A stretch of 36,091 nucleotides of DNA from Oceanisphaera litoralis (GCF_016907015.1 NZ_JAFBBE010000029.1:1-36091); one strand, 5' to 3'. Positions 27,285-35,792 are shown, numbered from the stretch's first letter. Made by a program: numbers and translations. Notes: generated from the letters alone by a model not told the origin.

Positions 27285-30200
27285 CGTGTCCATTGCCCGC
27301 CCGGTACTGGCTACGGTACTGAGCCTGATGCTCTGTGTGTTCGGGCTGATCTCCTTTCTCGAGTTGCCATTGCGGGAAATGCCCGACACCACCTCGCCGG
27401 TGGTGACGGTACGCACCAATTATACCGGTGCCAGCGCCGCCGTGCTGGAGATGCAGGTGACCAAGCAGCTGGAAGACGAGCTGTCGGGCATCAGTGGGGT
27501 CAAGTTCATCAGCTCCAGCACCCGCGACGGTCGTTCCAGCATTACCATCGAATTCGATCCGGCGCGGGATCTGGACAATGCCGCCAGCGATGTGCGCGAG
27601 GCGGTGGCCCGGGCTTCCCGCAGCCTGCCCGATGACGCCGATGCCCCCGTCGTTACCAAGGACACGGGGCGCAACGATGTCATTTTGTGGGTAACGCTGC
27701 GCTCTACCGGCATGTCGCCGCTGGCGTTGGGTGATTACGCCCAGAACGTGCTGGCCGATCGCTTCAGCCTGCTCGATGGTGTCAGCTCGGTCTGGGTGGG
27801 GGGACGCAAGGAACGGGTGATGAATGTGCGGCTGGATCCGATGGCCATGGCCTCGCGCGGGGTGACGGTAGCCGACATCCGGGCCGCCCTGCGGGCACAG
27901 AACGTGGAGCTGCCGGCCGGCACCCTGGAAAACAGCCAGCAGAACTTCGCGGCTCGCATTCAGCGTGGTTACGATCAGGCGGTAAATTTCCAGACCCTGA
28001 GCATTCGTCGTATCGACTCGGGCGCCCGGGTCTACCTGAGCGACGTGGCCGAGATATGGGAAGGGGAGAAACCGGAAGACACCCTGTTTCGCTCCAACGG
28101 CCAGAATGTGGTCGGGCTGGGTATCGTCAAGCAGACCCAGGCCAACACCCTGGAGGTGGTGGACGAGGTCAAGCGGGCGATCATGGTTCAGCAGCCTTTT
28201 CTGCCCGAAGGCGCCGAGCTGACCTGGACCTACGACAGCTCGGTGTTTATCGACAGCGCCATCGGTGAGGTCTACCAGACCCTGATGATCACCATGGGGC
28301 TGGTGGTACTGGTGATTTACCTCTTTCTTGGGCAGGTAGGTGCCACCCTGATCCCGGCGGTGACGGTGCCGGTGTCGCTGATCAGCGCCTTTATTCTGGC
28401 CTATGTCCTGGGCTATTCGGTCAACCTGATCACCCTGATGGCGCTGATCATGGCCATCGGCCTGGTGGTGGACGACGCCATCGTCGTGCTGGAGAACATT
28501 CATCATCACCTGGAGCGGGGCCGCTCACCGCTGGCCGCCGCCTATCACGGCACGCGGGAGGTGGGGTTTGCGGTGATCGCCACCACCCTGACCCTGGTGT
28601 CGGTATTTCTGCCCATCGTGTTCATGGGCGGCATCATAGGCCGCATCTTTACCGAATTTGCGGTGTTGCTGGCCGGAGCCGTGGCATTTTCGTCGCTGGT
28701 GGCGCTGACCCTGACCCCGGTGATGGCCAGCAAAATCCTGAAGTCCAGGCAGCAGCCCGGCTGGCTGGCCAGCCATTTCGATGCGGGCTTTGCCCGGCTG
28801 GAGCAAGGCTATCGGCGCCTGCTCGACAGCGAGCTGGGTCACCGCTGGTGGGCGCCGGTGGCGATGGTGCTGGCGCTGGGACTCATTACCCTGCTGTTTC
28901 GGGAAGTGCCTCAGAGTCTGACGCCGAAAGAAGACCGCGGCGTTGTCTTCGTGCTGGTGCGCGGGGCCGAAGGGGCCAGCTTCGAACGGATGAGCCGGGC
29001 CATGGGTGAGGTGGAAGCGCGACTGGCGCCCCTGCAGCAAGATGGCAGCATTACCAGTCTGACGGTACGTACTCCGGGCTTTGGTGGCGGGGTGAACAGC
29101 GGCATGGTTATCGCCAGCCTGGAAGCCTGGAATAAACGGGAGCTGTCGGCCGAGGACATTGTCGGGCGCATTCGCGGTTTGACCCGGGACGTGGCCGATG
29201 TGCTGGTGATCCCGATACTGCCCTCGTCCATTCGTGGCGGCTCCAGCTCGCCGGTGGAATTTGTGCTGGGCGGGGCCGATTACGACGAACTCCATGGCTG
29301 GGCCGAGCAGTTGCGGCGGCTGGCGCGAGACAACCCGGGCCTGAGTGATCTGGATCTGGATTATGCCCAGACCAAGCCCGAGCTGCTGGTGGAGGTGGAT
29401 CAGCAAAGGGCGGCCAAGCTGGGGATTTCGGTGACCGAAGTGGCCGACAGCCTCAATGTCATGCTGGGCGGTCAGGCCATCACCACCTATGCGCGTCAGG
29501 GGGAGGAGTATGATGTCTATCTCAAGGGGCAGCAGGATGCCTTCAGACAGCTCGGTGATCTGGGCGGCGTCTACCTGCGCACCGGTGGCGGCGAGCTGGT
29601 GTCGCTGAATAACCTGGTCACCCTGACCGAGCAGGGGGCCTCGCCCTCGCTGAACCATTACAACCGCAAGAAGGCGATCACCCTCAGTGCCAACCTGGTG
29701 GGCAACTACAGCCTGGGCGAGGCGCTGGACTACCTGGACGCTCTGGTGCGGGACCAACTGCCCGACTACGCCATCGTCGACTATAAGGGCGAGTCGCTGG
29801 AATACAAGAGCAACCAGGGTGACGTGGTTTTCGTGTTCGGGCTGGCGCTGGTGGTGGTGTTTTTGATCCTGGCGGCCCAGTTCGAGAGTTTTGTACATCC
29901 CTTTATCGTCTTGCTGACGGTGCCACTTGGCCTGCTCGGCGGCTTGCTGGGACTTTATCTGACGGGCATGACCCTCAATGCCTACAGTCAGATAGCGATG
30001 GTGATGCTGATAGGCCTGGTCACCAAGAACGGAATTCTGATCGTGGAGTTTGCCAATCAGCTGCGTGATCGGGGCCAGGCTTTTGATGAGGCGCTGATTG
30101 AGGCCTCGATGCGTCGCCTGCGGCCGATACTGATGACCGCCTTTACCACGGTGGCGGGCGCCATTCCCCTTATCCTGGCCAGCGGCGCCGGGGCCGAAAG

Positions 30201-30366
30201 CCGGCAGGCGGTGGGCATAGTGGTGTTTGCCGGGGTGGCGCTGGCAACTCTGCTGACGCTGTTTATCGTGCCGGCCATGTACCGGTTGCTGGCGCGGCAC
30301 ACCCAGTCTCCGGAGCATCAGCAACGATTGCTGGAGCAGGCGCTGGAGGAAAAGCCTGAAAGATAG
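27271..30366 (+). CDS. RND efflux pump, inner-membrane permease (HAE1/AcrB-like)
   Basis: 1031 residues with the RND layout: a membrane segment at about 11-31, a large periplasmic loop, membrane segments from about 335, a second loop and a final membrane block. The proton-relay Asp401-Asp402 in GLVVDDAIVVLEN and the lysine in GLVTKNGILIVEF (about 919) are present, so the pump should be active. It starts with GTG, with GGAGG 6 bases before it, inside the end of the adaptor gene. Substrates cannot be told. The lack of a linked channel suggests use of a TolC-type protein encoded elsewhere. Confidence 0.94.
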   Translation: MKLSDVSIARPVLATVLSLMLCVFGLISFLELPLREMPDTTSPVVTVRTNYTGASAAVLEMQVTKQLEDELSGISGVKFISSSTRDGRSSITIEFDPARDLDNAASDVREAVARASRSLPDDADAPVVTKDTGRNDVILWVTLRSTGMSPLALGDYAQNVLADRFSLLDGVSSVWVGGRKERVMNVRLDPMAMASRGVTVADIRAALRAQNVELPAGTLENSQQNFAARIQRGYDQAVNFQTLSIRRIDSGARVYLSDVAEIWEGEKPEDTLFRSNGQNVVGLGIVKQTQANTLEVVDEVKRAIMVQQPFLPEGAELTWTYDSSVFIDSAIGEVYQTLMITMGLVVLVIYLFLGQVGATLIPAVTVPVSLISAFILAYVLGYSVNLITLMALIMAIGLVVDDAIVVLENIHHHLERGRSPLAAAYHGTREVGFAVIATTLTLVSVFLPIVFMGGIIGRIFTEFAVLLAGAVAFSSLVALTLTPVMASKILKSRQQPGWLASHFDAGFARLEQGYRRLLDSELGHRWWAPVAMVLALGLITLLFREVPQSLTPKEDRGVVFVLVRGAEGASFERMSRAMGEVEARLAPLQQDGSITSLTVRTPGFGGGVNSGMVIASLEAWNKRELSAEDIVGRIRGLTRDVADVLVIPILPSSIRGGSSSPVEFVLGGADYDELHGWAEQLRRLARDNPGLSDLDLDYAQTKPELLVEVDQQRAAKLGISVTEVADSLNVMLGGQAITTYARQGEEYDVYLKGQQDAFRQLGDLGGVYLRTGGGELVSLNNLVTLTEQGASPSLNHYNRKKAITLSANLVGNYSLGEALDYLDALVRDQLPDYAIVDYKGESLEYKSNQGDVVFVFGLALVVVFLILAAQFESFVHPFIVLLTVPLGLLGGLLGLYLTGMTLNAYSQIAMVMLIGLVTKNGILIVEFANQLRDRGQAFDEALIEASMRRLRPILMTAFTTVAGAIPLILASGAGAESRQAVGIVVFAGVALATLLTLFIVPAMYRLLARHTQSPEHQQRLLEQALEEKPER

Positions 30367-30394
30367 AAAAGCCGTGTTTTCTGCAGGCATAAAA

Positions 30395-30419
30395 AAAGCC
30401 GGTGCTGAGCACCGGCTTT
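30395..30419 (-). terminator. Terminator of the tRNA-Tyr operon, probably bidirectional
   Basis: The stem AAAGCCGGTGC with GCACCGGCTTT closes the 3-base loop TGA. On the minus strand it is followed by a run of T, making it a good terminator for the tRNA-Tyr transcript. On the plus strand, with fewer T, it can also end the efflux operon, whose stop codon is 29 bases away. Confidence 0.8.
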
Positions 30420-30426
30420 AAAAGGA

Positions 30427-30511
30427 TGGTGGAGGGAGCTGGATTCGAACCAGCGAAGGCTGAGCCGTCAGATTTACAGTCTGATCCCTTTGGCCACTCG
30501 GGAACCCCTCC
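30427..30511 (-). tRNA. tRNA-Tyr (GTA), second copy
   Basis: An 85-base class II tRNA on the minus strand beginning GGAGGGGTTCCCGAG, with encoded CCA and a long variable arm. The anticodon loop ACTGTAAAT gives GTA. Its sequence is the same as the copy at 30623-30707, and the 111-base spacer between them is AT-rich. Confidence 0.95.
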
Positions 30512-30622
30512 ACGAGTTAACTTTTTTCTGTTTAATGAAATACGTTAAACAGTTTTAAATTTACACTTCATATCAAGGCGCCGGATGTTGAAAAACAACA
30601 GAGCGCATTGACTAACAATAGA

Positions 30623-30707
30623 TGGTGGAGGGAGCTGGATTCGAACCAGCGAAGGCTGAGCCGTCAGATTTACAGTCTGATCCCTTTGGCCACTCGGGAA
30701 CCCCTCC
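30623..30707 (-). tRNA. tRNA-Tyr (GTA), first copy
   Basis: An 85-base class II tRNA identical to the downstream copy, with anticodon GTA, long variable arm and encoded CCA. A duplicated tRNA-Tyr pair is also seen in E. coli (tyrT-tyrV). The promoter at 30724-30751 lies just upstream. Confidence 0.95.
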
Positions 30708-30723
30708 ACACTTTGTGGGGCGC

Positions 30724-30751
30724 ATACTACCAAAAAGTGGGGGCTTGTGAA
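30724..30751 (-). promoter_or_regulatory. Promoter of the tRNA-Tyr pair
   Basis: On the minus strand, -35 TTCACA (30746-30751) and -10 TAGTAT (30724-30729) are 16 bases apart. The GC-rich discriminator GCGCCCC follows, the same style as the other tRNA promoter in the window. Confidence 0.7.
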
Positions 30752-30830
30752 CCCCTGAAAGGTAATTTTTTGCTAAAAAAACCGGACTTGCTGCCGATAA
30801 CCATCCAAATGCCTAATATTTACACTTTTT

Positions 30831-31346
30831 ATGCTGCCAGAACTGAATGCCAACCTGCTCGTTAACGACAGCCAACTCGGAGGCCACCTTAATCAGGCGG
30901 TCATTGACGGCCGTCGTAGCGATTTTGGTTTACTGCTGGCGCTTATGTCCGAAGATGCGCGGGACTTGCCGCGAATCGATGAGCCAAAAAGTGAACAAGG
31001 GCAGACGGACTGGCGATCATTCTTCGAGTTGCCGGCACAAAATCCACTCTATGCCGCTCCTCAGGACGATATCAGGGCGCCGCAGCTGTCGGCCCTGGCC
31101 GGTGATCTGCAGCAAGACAGCTTGCGTTTATTACTGGCGATGCGGGCAGAGCCATTGCGGGTGAGCGACGAGCTGCTGCCGACAGAAGTCAGCAGCAATC
31201 TGAACCCGCGCACCCTGGCTCGGCTGTCGGGTGAGCTGAACCCCCGGTTGCCGGTACAGCCCGAGCGCATGCTGGAGGTGTTGAACGCGGCCACATCCCC
31301 AACCGCTAATATTGGCGTATCGCCTAATAAGCCCTGTTTTGACTAA
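30831..31346 (+). CDS. Conserved protein of unknown function (possible VC2046/SO_2500 family)
   Basis: 171 residues, acidic, with no signal peptide or membrane segment. The N-terminal LLVNDSQLGGHLNQAV, then DGRRSDFGLLLALMSEDARD, reminds me of a small family known from Vibrio and Shewanella under the name VC2046/SO_2500, but that is from memory. The middle has SQLGG- and ALAGDL-type helices, and the C-terminus is low in hydrophobic content. Codon use resembles neighbouring genes, and the frame stays open for the full length, so it is likely real. The ATG has no strong ribosome site. Confidence 0.7.
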   Translation: MLPELNANLLVNDSQLGGHLNQAVIDGRRSDFGLLLALMSEDARDLPRIDEPKSEQGQTDWRSFFELPAQNPLYAAPQDDIRAPQLSALAGDLQQDSLRLLLAMRAEPLRVSDELLPTEVSSNLNPRTLARLSGELNPRLPVQPERMLEVLNAATSPTANIGVSPNKPCFD

Positions 31347-31385
31347 GGAAAAGATAACTGATTAGGTCTTGGCCACTCCGAGGTG

Positions 31386-31413
31386 GCATGCACCGGTAAC
31401 ATGCACCGGTAAC
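31386..31413. repeat. Two tandem copies of a 13-base unit
   Basis: CATGCACCGGTAA occurs twice in direct succession and is followed by a partial third copy starting CATG. It lies between two convergent genes. It is probably a local slippage product. Confidence 0.6.
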
Positions 31414-31456
31414 ATGGTTAGCGTTATGGTTCGGTGGTGTCGGCAGAGGGGCGGAT

Positions 31457-31834
31457 TCAGGCCCGCCCCTCACGTTCCAGTCGCTGCCGAACCCAGGTCC
31501 GGTATGTCCAGGACAGACAAGGCCGGATCAGGGGCAAGCCAATCAACCAGGCCAGCGGCTTGAGCCGGGGCACCCGTTTCATCAGCAGAATATAGGCGTC
31601 CAGCTCGGTGACCACTTCTCCGTGCTCGGTTTGTACATGTAGCTCGCGTAACGCCTTGTAGGGGTTGATGCCCAGGCTTGACAACACCTCTTCCCGCCCG
31701 GTGATATCAAACCAGTAAATATCGTGGCCACCACTACCGGCCCAATGCTCGTAGCGGGCTCTGTCCTTGATACAGCCCTCGCAGCTACCATCGTAAAACA
31801 CCACCAGCTTGTGGTGGTTTTTTTTTCTATACAT
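31457..31834 (-). CDS. DCC-family thiol-disulfide oxidoreductase-like protein (DUF393)
   Basis: 125 residues. The N-terminal KLVVFYDGSCEGCIKD gives the family start YDGxCxxC with Cys18 and Cys21 as the candidate redox pair. A middle segment (ITGREEVLSSLGINPYKALREL) and the C-terminal LAWLIGLPLIRPCLSWTY match the usual family layout. Family members are assumed to be thiol oxidoreductases, but no substrate is established. GGAGG precedes the ATG. It lies 60 bases after the M32 carboxypeptidase gene on the same strand. Confidence 0.85.
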   Translation of the reverse strand: MYRKKNHHKLVVFYDGSCEGCIKDRARYEHWAGSGGHDIYWFDITGREEVLSSLGINPYKALRELHVQTEHGEVVTELDAYILLMKRVPRLKPLAWLIGLPLIRPCLSWTYRTWVRQRLEREGRA

Positions 31835-31894
31835 TACCCTGCCTCCCAGACATCAGGGCCCCGTCCATGGGGCCTGATTCAAGCATAGACCTCC

Positions 31895-33370
31895 TTAGCC
31901 CAGGTAACGCGTTTGCAAATGTTGCCGGAAGGCGCCGGTATCCAGTGGCTGGCCACAGGCCTGTTGAATAAGCTGGTCGGTCTCCAGCAGGCTGGCGTGC
32001 TGCCAGATGTTTTTTTGTAGCCATTCGAATACGGTTGATAGCCGGTTGCCGAGCAGCTGATCCAGCGATCCCTGCTGTTGCTGCATGGCTTCGGCCTGCT
32101 GGGCCGCATAGATGGCGCCCAGGGTGTAGCTGGGAAAATAGCCGAAGCTGCCGTCGGTCCAGTGAATGTCCTGCAGGCAGCCATCCCTGTAATTACCCTT
32201 GGTACCGAGGCCCAGATAGCGCTGCATCAACCGATCCCAGCGCTCGGGCAGGTCTCTGGCTTCCATCTTGCCTTCAATCAGATCCCGCTCTATTTCGTAA
32301 CGCAGCATGATATGGGCCGGATAGGTGACTTCGTCGGCATCAACCCGGATCAGGCCGGGAGTAACCCGGGTATAAAGTCTGGCCATGTTGTCCGGGGAAA
32401 AGGCCGGCTGGGCACCGAAGTGACGTTCCAGCAGGGGGGCCAGCCGGTCGATAAAGGCAGGGTGGCGGGCCAGCTGCATTTCGAAGAACAGGCTCTGGGA
32501 TTCATGTATCCCCATGGATCTGGCCTGACCCACCGGCAGCCGGCGCCAGTGGGCGGGCAGACCCTGTTCATAGCGGGCATGGCCGGTTTCGTGAATGATG
32601 CCCATCAGCGCCTGGGTCACATCCTGCTCGTTATAGCGGGTGGTGAGCCGGACATCTTCGCTGACGCCGCCGCAGAAGGGATGAACACTGACATCGAGCC
32701 GGCCACGATCAAAGTCGAAGCCGAGCAGCGCCATTACCTCCAGCCCCAGTGCCCGCTGTTGCTCTACGGCAAAGGGGCCCCTGGGTTGCAGCAGGGGTTC
32801 GCCGCGCTGCTTGTCCTGCACCTGGGTGATCAGACCCGGCAGCCAGCTTTTGAGGTCGCCAAACAGGATATCGAGCCGGTCGCTGCGCATGCCCGGCTCG
32901 TATTGTTCCAACAGGCTATCGTATCGGGACAAGCCCAAGGCCTCGGCGCGGGCCGAGGCGGCCTGACGGGACAGGTTGAGTACTTCTTCAAACAACGGCA
33001 GATATCCGGCCCAATCGTTCGCCGGGCGCAGGTGGCGCCAGGCATGCTCGCAGCGCGAACCGGCCAGTGACATGGCGCGTACCAGATCTTCCGGCAGCAA
33101 GGTGGCATCACGCCACTGGCGGCGCATTTCGGCCAGGCTGACAGCCTGTTGCGGCGGCAGCGACTCCTGTTCGGCGGCGGCAAACCAGTCGGCCAGCCGT
33201 GGATCCTGCAGTTGCTGATGACACAGTACCGCCAGGGTGCTCATTGCCTCGGCCCGGGCTTCGTTGCCGCCGGGCGGCATCATGGTGGCCTGATCCCAGC
33301 CACAAATGGCACCAAGGTGTTGCAGATGATAGCGTTGTTCGAAATGCTGGCTCAGAGAAGTATAAGACAT
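31895..33370 (-). CDS. Carboxypeptidase M32 (Taq carboxypeptidase family)
   Basis: A zinc metallocarboxypeptidase that removes C-terminal residues with broad specificity in the cytoplasm. 491 residues, the usual size. The zinc site HETGH is at 260-264, and the third ligand Glu290 is in MGIHESQSLFFE. The family signatures DVSVHPFCGG (226-235) and DVRLTTRYNEQD (239-250) are both present. No signal peptide is seen. AAGGAAG precedes the ATG. Confidence 0.95.
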   Translation of the reverse strand: MSYTSLSQHFEQRYHLQHLGAICGWDQATMMPPGGNEARAEAMSTLAVLCHQQLQDPRLADWFAAAEQESLPPQQAVSLAEMRRQWRDATLLPEDLVRAMSLAGSRCEHAWRHLRPANDWAGYLPLFEEVLNLSRQAASARAEALGLSRYDSLLEQYEPGMRSDRLDILFGDLKSWLPGLITQVQDKQRGEPLLQPRGPFAVEQQRALGLEVMALLGFDFDRGRLDVSVHPFCGGVSEDVRLTTRYNEQDVTQALMGIIHETGHARYEQGLPAHWRRLPVGQARSMGIHESQSLFFEMQLARHPAFIDRLAPLLERHFGAQPAFSPDNMARLYTRVTPGLIRVDADEVTYPAHIMLRYEIERDLIEGKMEARDLPERWDRLMQRYLGLGTKGNYRDGCLQDIHWTDGSFGYFPSYTLGAIYAAQQAEAMQQQQGSLDQLLGNRLSTVFEWLQKNIWQHASLLETDQLIQQACGQPLDTGAFRQHLQTRYLG

Positions 33371-33498
33371 GAGGGCTTCCTTGAATGAATGGCGTCACAG
33401 GGCCGATGGCAAGCTGAAAAAAGGGAATGGCAAACAGAGGATCTGACGGCGCCAGGTTTTGAATAGCCGCAGTATAAGCAAGTTGAACAGCAAGAGGA

Positions 33499-33539
33499 AA
33501 CGACAGGCCCCGGGGAGGAGGAGGTAAGGGCCTGTCGTT
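33499..33539 (-). terminator. Hairpin downstream of the DUF3149 gene
   Basis: A perfect 12-bp stem, AACGACAGGCCC with GGGCCTGTCGTT, encloses a purine-rich 17-base loop. On the minus strand the stem ends in a short T run. It begins about 40 bases after the small membrane protein gene. Confidence 0.65.
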
Positions 33540-33580
33540 ATTAAAAGAGGTATGTCAAACGAGAATCCGATGCCGCGCTA

Positions 33581-33721
33581 TTACTCGTTGGGGCCGGCTT
33601 TGCTGACTTTGTATATAAAGAAGCCGGCATAAAAGGCGATGAGCAAGGTCGTTGCGATGATCACCAGCATGGACATCAATCCGACGTCGCTGCCGAACAT
33701 CAAATCAAGCCAGAAGGTCAT
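33581..33721 (-). CDS. Small inner-membrane protein, DUF3149
   Basis: 46 residues reading MTFWLDLMFGSDVG at the start and FFIYKVSKAGPNE at the end, with one long hydrophobic segment (about 14-37) between. This is the pattern of DUF3149 proteins, short single-span proteins of unknown function widespread in marine gammaproteobacteria. AAGGAGA stands 6 bases before the ATG, which supports translation. It lies between the M32 and TraB/GumN-like genes on the same strand, followed by a perfect hairpin. Confidence 0.8.
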   Translation of the reverse strand: MTFWLDLMFGSDVGLMSMLVIIATTLLIAFYAGFFIYKVSKAGPNE

Positions 33722-33802
33722 GGTTCGTCTCCTTGAGTACGCGCTATAGAGGTATCTTAGCGAGACGCTCTGTCACCATGCTGATCCCGATCAATAAAAC
33801 GC

Positions 33803-34648
33803 TCAGTCCTCAACCTTTTTAAGGGCATAACCGTCCTGTTCCAGCAAGCGGAGCAGACCATGCTCGCCGTACAGATGCAGGGCGCCCACCACCAGCAGGG
33901 CTTTTTTCGGGGCCTGATGTTCAAGGTGATCCAGCCACAGGCGATTGCGCGCCAGCAGGAGTTCCCGCTCGATGAATTGACCGAGCGCCGGGGATTGCTC
34001 GTTACGAAGCAGCGCGAGTAACGCCTGCTCGTCTCCGCTTTGCCAGGTGTCCAGCAACTGCTCGAGGTGTTGTTCTATCTGCCCCAGTTCATTCAGGGTA
34101 TGGCGTACAAAGTCCGCCTCCAGTTGTCGCTCGGGCAGAGAGGCCAGCAGGCTGAATACCAGGGTGGGTGACTCCAGCCCCGAAATCGGCAGCTGCCGCT
34201 GTTGGGCGAGATTCATCACCTGCATGTCGATGCCTTGTGTACTGGAAAAACCAAGGGCTTGCGCCCGGGCCTGGGTCAGTTGCAGGGCGGCAAACCAGGG
34301 CGGGAGCGATTTCAGGGGAGAGAGGGTCGGCGCATCGAGATGCTGTTCAAGCTGATTTGCCAGCGAGGTCCCCAGACGGCGGCGCCAGTTGTCATCGGCT
34401 GCCATGGTCAAAAAAGGTGCCAGGTCTGCCGGGGTGATGGCGGCCGGGTTCACTTCCAGAAACAACCGCTCGCTTTGCTGAAGGCTTCGCAGCAGTGGTG
34501 CCGGCAGCACTGCCAGACGTTCATCGGCCATATGAACCGAGCCGAAGAGCCATAGCTGCTGTTCGTCTCTGGTAGCCGACCACAGTGCGGGTGCCGCGAG
34601 GCTGTGACCACACCAGAGCCATACCAGTAGCAAAGATAGTATTTTCAT
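33803..34648 (-). CDS. TraB/GumN family protein, exported
   Basis: 281 residues with a signal peptide ending near residue 18 (SLA). Family motifs are LWLFGSVHMADE (33-44), STQGIDMQ in the middle, and VVGALHLYGEHGLLRLL near the C-terminus. These give the paired GxxH motifs of the TraB/GumN fold, which is related to Tiki-type metalloproteases. Enzyme activity in bacterial members is mostly inferred. GAGGG precedes the ATG. Confidence 0.85.
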   Translation of the reverse strand: MKILSLLLVWLWCGHSLAAPALWSATRDEQQLWLFGSVHMADERLAVLPAPLLRSLQQSERLFLEVNPAAITPADLAPFLTMAADDNWRRRLGTSLANQLEQHLDAPTLSPLKSLPPWFAALQLTQARAQALGFSSTQGIDMQVMNLAQQRQLPISGLESPTLVFSLLASLPERQLEADFVRHTLNELGQIEQHLEQLLDTWQSGDEQALLALLRNEQSPALGQFIERELLLARNRLWLDHLEHQAPKKALLVVGALHLYGEHGLLRLLEQDGYALKKVED

Positions 34649-34724
34649 TTTCCCTCGCTGTTTTGTGCTCCGGCTTTGCTTATGATGCTGGAGTATCCAT
34701 TCACTCTAGAATAAGGAATTTATC

Positions 34725-35060
34725 ATGCCTCATTTACGTTTTCGTGGTCTGTCTCGAGAAGCGGTCAAACAGATCAGTAAACCGCTGGTCGATACGCTAT
34801 CGCCCCTGATTGGCAGTCCGCTGGATCATTTTACCCTGGAGTTTATTCCCGCCGAATTTATGGCCAAGGGGCAAGTAGTAAGTGGTTATCCTATTGTGGA
34901 AGTACTCTGGCTGGAGCGAGCACTGGAAGTGCAGGACAAGGTAGCGGCCGAAATTACGTCGACACTGCGGGCGTGGGTCGGCGCCGAACGGGACATTTGT
35001 GTCATCTTCACCAAGCTTGAAGGCCGCCAGTATTACGAAAACGGCAGCCATTTTGGGTAA
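34725..35060 (+). CDS. DUF1904 family protein
   Basis: 111 residues, soluble, starting MPHLRFRGLSREAVKQIS and ending GRQYYENGSHFG, both characteristic of DUF1904. The family has a tautomerase-like feel: a small alpha/beta unit with Pro after the start Met and a central EVLWLERALEVQDKVA. No activity is known. AAGGA precedes the ATG. It is divergent from the TraB/GumN-like gene, with 76 bases between the two starts. Confidence 0.85.
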   Translation: MPHLRFRGLSREAVKQISKPLVDTLSPLIGSPLDHFTLEFIPAEFMAKGQVVSGYPIVEVLWLERALEVQDKVAAEITSTLRAWVGAERDICVIFTKLEGRQYYENGSHFG

Positions 35061-35300
35061 AGGCCTAGCCCCCGGCCTTGAGTAACAGCCTGTCCAGCGC
35101 TCGGGCACTGAGCAAGCGGCGCAGCCAGCCCATCATTACCGTGGGTGATGAGTGTCGAACAGGTTGGAGTTGAACTGCTTACGCAGCGCGGCGGTGGGGT
35201 GGACAAGTGTTTTAATTCTGGGATGTACACATCGGTAATGATGTTGAAGATGTTGAAAAGGAGGGGGTGACGCAGTGCACGGGAGGCTGTGGTAAAGTAC
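35061..35300. other. Region between DUF1904 and tRNA-Arg without a supported gene
   Basis: 240 bases. On the minus strand a frame ending LRKQFNSNLFDTHHPR stops at a TAA that overlaps an ATGATG. That ATG opens a 23-residue basic frame (MMGWLRRLLSARALDRLL). Neither has a ribosome site, and the first would begin inside the tRNA. No direct repeat of the tRNA 3' end is obvious, so there is no sign of an integrated element. Confidence 0.4.
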
Positions 35301-35375
35301 TGGCGTCCCCAGCAGGAATCGAACCTGCAACTAAGTCTTAGGAGGACCTTGTTATATCCATTTAACTATGGGGAC
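35301..35375 (-). tRNA. tRNA-Arg (CCT)
   Basis: A 75-base minus-strand cloverleaf beginning GTCCCCATAGTTAAATGG with encoded CCA. The anticodon loop CTCCTAA gives CCT, reading AGG. It corresponds to E. coli argW, a frequent integration site for phages and islands, but no integrase is visible nearby. Confidence 0.95.
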
Positions 35376-35388
35376 GGATAATAAGTCG

Positions 35389-35418
35389 ATATTACATTTT
35401 ATCCTGCTCCCAACACAA
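35389..35418 (-). promoter_or_regulatory. Candidate promoter of tRNA-Arg
   Basis: On the minus strand, -35 TTGTGT (35413-35418) and -10 TAATAT (35389-35394) are spaced by 18 bases. The start site would fall a few bases before the mature tRNA. The discriminator is not GC-rich, unlike the other tRNA promoters. Confidence 0.4.
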
Positions 35419-35598
35419 GACACCTTGGGTTTGAATGAGTGTAAATTAACCAGAAAAGTCGTGTTCACGATATTTAAGCAATATCAATCAGGTGATTATA
35501 AGATATTGGGTCTTGGCGGTTCGATATCCTACTGGCGGCGCCAGGCCATACCTGACCGGTCATAGCTGAGTAGTGAGGCTTAGCTCCGGCCGGCATTG

Positions 35599-35612
35599 AG
35601 TGTACTTACACT
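35599..35612. promoter_or_regulatory. Perfect inverted repeat upstream of the rRNA promoters
   Basis: AGTGTA-CT-TACACT lies about 180 bases before the P1 -35 element. It has the size of a regulator operator, but no known consensus fits and it may be chance. Confidence 0.25.
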
Positions 35613-35792
35613 ATCAGTGAGCGATATAAGAAAAGAAGAGCGGACCATTATAGCTGCGGATCTGCCAGGTTGTTTCTTATACAGATAACACCAAAACGTG
35701 CATGTTATAAGGGTAATACAGCGGTTTAGTTGTGATCTTGATGGATTTGTAAGCGGTTGGCTGCCAAAGTCCTGTTTTTATCAAAAAAGCCC

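Noticed and set aside
28525-30390. 621-residue minus-strand open frame opposite the RND pump gene
   Set aside because: Its composition (many His and Gln) is that of an antisense shadow of a GC-rich gene, and the plus-strand pump has complete family motifs.
31369-31563. 64-residue plus-strand frame over the tandem 13-base repeat
   Set aside because: It is mostly antisense to the DCC-family gene and has repeat-derived sequence.
35136-35330. 64-residue minus-strand frame upstream of tRNA-Arg 3' end
   Set aside because: Its first part is the translated tRNA. Only the last residues look protein-like, so it is mentioned as a remnant rather than called a gene.
35368-35565. 65-residue plus-strand frame before the rRNA promoters
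   Set aside because: It starts inside the antisense of tRNA-Arg, lacks a ribosome site and has no family-like pattern.
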